From: Bacteroidales bacterium UBA3663
GTDB taxonomy: Bacteria > Bacteroidota > Bacteroidia > Bacteroidales > UBA3663
Length of the DNA stretch: 7,862 nucleotides
Assembly (NCBI GenBank): GCA_002373755.1
Contig: DFJU01000133.1
Location: 4,425 to 12,286 of the forward strand
Direction of reading: 5' to 3'
Each line of letters begins with the position of its first letter. The stretch's first letter is position 1. A model generated the notes under the pieces. It searched no databases, was not told where the DNA came from, and saw nothing but the letters and a program-made list of their open reading frames with translations. Below are positions 7,218-7,862 of this stretch, piece by piece. Both the position numbers and the translations under genes were made by a program.

Positions 7218-7862
7218 TCAGTTCTTCTTGCCGGCGAAGCTGACAACAACGTCGAACGGAATCTTGCCGTATTTGAACGTGTAGTTGATGGCTGCGGTGC
7301 TGTCGGCCTTGCTGATTGCGATTGAGAGCTGCGACACGGTGTAGCTCTTGGTCTCTTCGTTCACGATCACTTCGCCGGCATAGTCGGTGGCCGAAAGCTG
7401 GTAGATTGTCACGTCGTTGAGCGTGGTCTGCTCGGCCTTCATTCCGCTCACGGTGAACGATGGGATTGTGGTGCCCATCTGCGCGTAGGTGATTGCCGGC
7501 GTGATCAACGTGAACGTGCTGTCTTCCTGCATCGTGATGGTGAATTCCTGCGTCTCGTCGATGGTCGCTGTATAGACTACAGTCTTGCAGTTGCCGGAGA
7601 AGGTGCCTGCCACGTAGGTTGCTGCGCTGGTTGCGTCGGTTTCGATGATGTCATCGTCGTCGTCGTTGCATTTCTTGCTGCCGGCGAAGCTGACTTCAAC
7701 CGGGAACGGAATCTTGCCGTAGTTGAACGTGTAGTAGATGGCAGCCGAGCTGTCGTCCTTGTTGATCATGATTGAGAGCTGCGACACCGTGTAGGTCTTG
7801 GTCGAGCCGTCAACCTCAACTTCGCCGGTGTAGTTGGTGGCCGAAAGCTGGTAGATTGTCAC
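7218..7862 (-). CDS. Calycin-like beta-barrel repeat protein, 5' end outside window
   Basis: The 214 codons in the window form the C-terminal part of a larger protein; the first codon visible is an internal Val, and the start lies past the right edge. Two related segments are seen at visible residues 1-66 and 151-214. Each begins VTIYQLSAT and runs through GEV, YTVSQLSI and a YGKIPF motif to VSFAG. Between them are a linker with five Asp in a row (about 71-75) and a stretch with TFTLITPAI and TIPSFTVSGM. The pattern matches Bacteroidales secreted calycin-like domain proteins (Pfam Calycin_like), judged by recall. Calycins are lipocalin-type barrels that often bind small hydrophobic ligands, but no ligand residue can be identified here. 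The TonB receptor gene lies 106 nt downstream, so the protein may help capture that receptor's ligand; this is inference. Localization cannot be judged without the N-terminus. A HmuY-type haemophore is an alternative not favoured by the sequence. Confidence 0.65.
   Translation of the reverse strand: MTIYQLSATNYTGEVEVDGSTKTYTVSQLSIMINKDDSSAAIYYTFNYGKIPFPVEVSFAGSKKCNDDDDDIIETDATSAATYVAGTFSGNCKTVVYTATIDETQEFTITMQEDSTFTLITPAITYAQMGTTIPSFTVSGMKAEQTTLNDVTIYQLSATDYAGEVIVNEETKSYTVSQLSIAISKADSTAAINYTFKYGKIPFDVVVSFAGKKN
7231..7412 (-). repeat. Intragenic tandem repeat, 3' copy
   Basis: This stretch aligns without gaps to 7681-7862 at a fixed offset of 450 bp (150 codons). By hand count about 30 of 182 positions differ, or roughly 83-84% identity. 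It encodes the last part of the C-terminal calycin-like domain (VTIYQLSATDYAGEV through FDVVVSFAG). The matching blocks at both ends are long and exact, which points to a duplication still homogenised or fairly recent. Confidence 0.85.
7681..7862 (-). repeat. Intragenic tandem repeat, 5' copy (cut by window edge)
   Basis: This is the upstream partner of 7231-7412. It encodes VTIYQLSATNYTGEV through FPVEVSFAG. The similarity reaches the last base of the window, so the true repeat unit extends beyond it and more copies may exist. Confidence 0.85.

Overview
The window looks like chromosomal DNA from a GC-rich member of the Bacteroidales (Prevotellaceae- or Muribaculaceae-like; phylum confident, family inferred). 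The evidence is a porU-porV pair of the type IX secretion system (T9SS), a TonB-dependent receptor with an N-terminal carboxypeptidase-regulatory-like domain, a calycin-like repeat protein, and A-rich leaders without Shine-Dalgarno sequences. All four genes lie on the minus strand, so transcription runs from high to low coordinates. No RNA gene, insertion sequence, phage gene or CRISPR array was seen.

In order of transcription: (1) 7862-7218 is the 3' part of a gene for a protein with at least two calycin-like beta-barrel domains. Parts of the two domains are near-identical tandem copies exactly 450 bp apart. (2) 7217-7112 is a short spacer with a perfect 10-bp GC-rich stem followed by an A8-CGTC-T7 dyad, probably a terminator or attenuator. 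(3) 7111-4793 encodes a 772-aa outer-membrane TonB-dependent receptor with plug, barrel and a FRAP...NSDL signature resembling haem and cobalamin-type receptors. (4) 4792-4708 is an 85-nt spacer with two inverted repeats, one just upstream of the porU start. (5) 4707-1192 is porU, the 1171-aa C25-family (gingipain-like) sortase of the T9SS, with an intact His/Cys pair. (6) 1191-936 is a 256-nt spacer with tandem 22-bp dyad repeats and an AT-rich hairpin. (7) 935-1 is the first 311 codons of porV; the gene runs off the left edge.

PorU and PorV work together. PorV is the outer-membrane barrel that carries cargo to the attachment complex, and PorU cleaves the C-terminal sorting domain and links cargo to a surface glycolipid. 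The receptor and calycin-like protein may form a separate surface ligand-capture and uptake unit; this rests on adjacency and fold class, and the ligand is not known. Nothing here amounts to a clearly new system. The most unusual items are the duplicated calycin domains beside the receptor and the tandem dyads upstream of porV.
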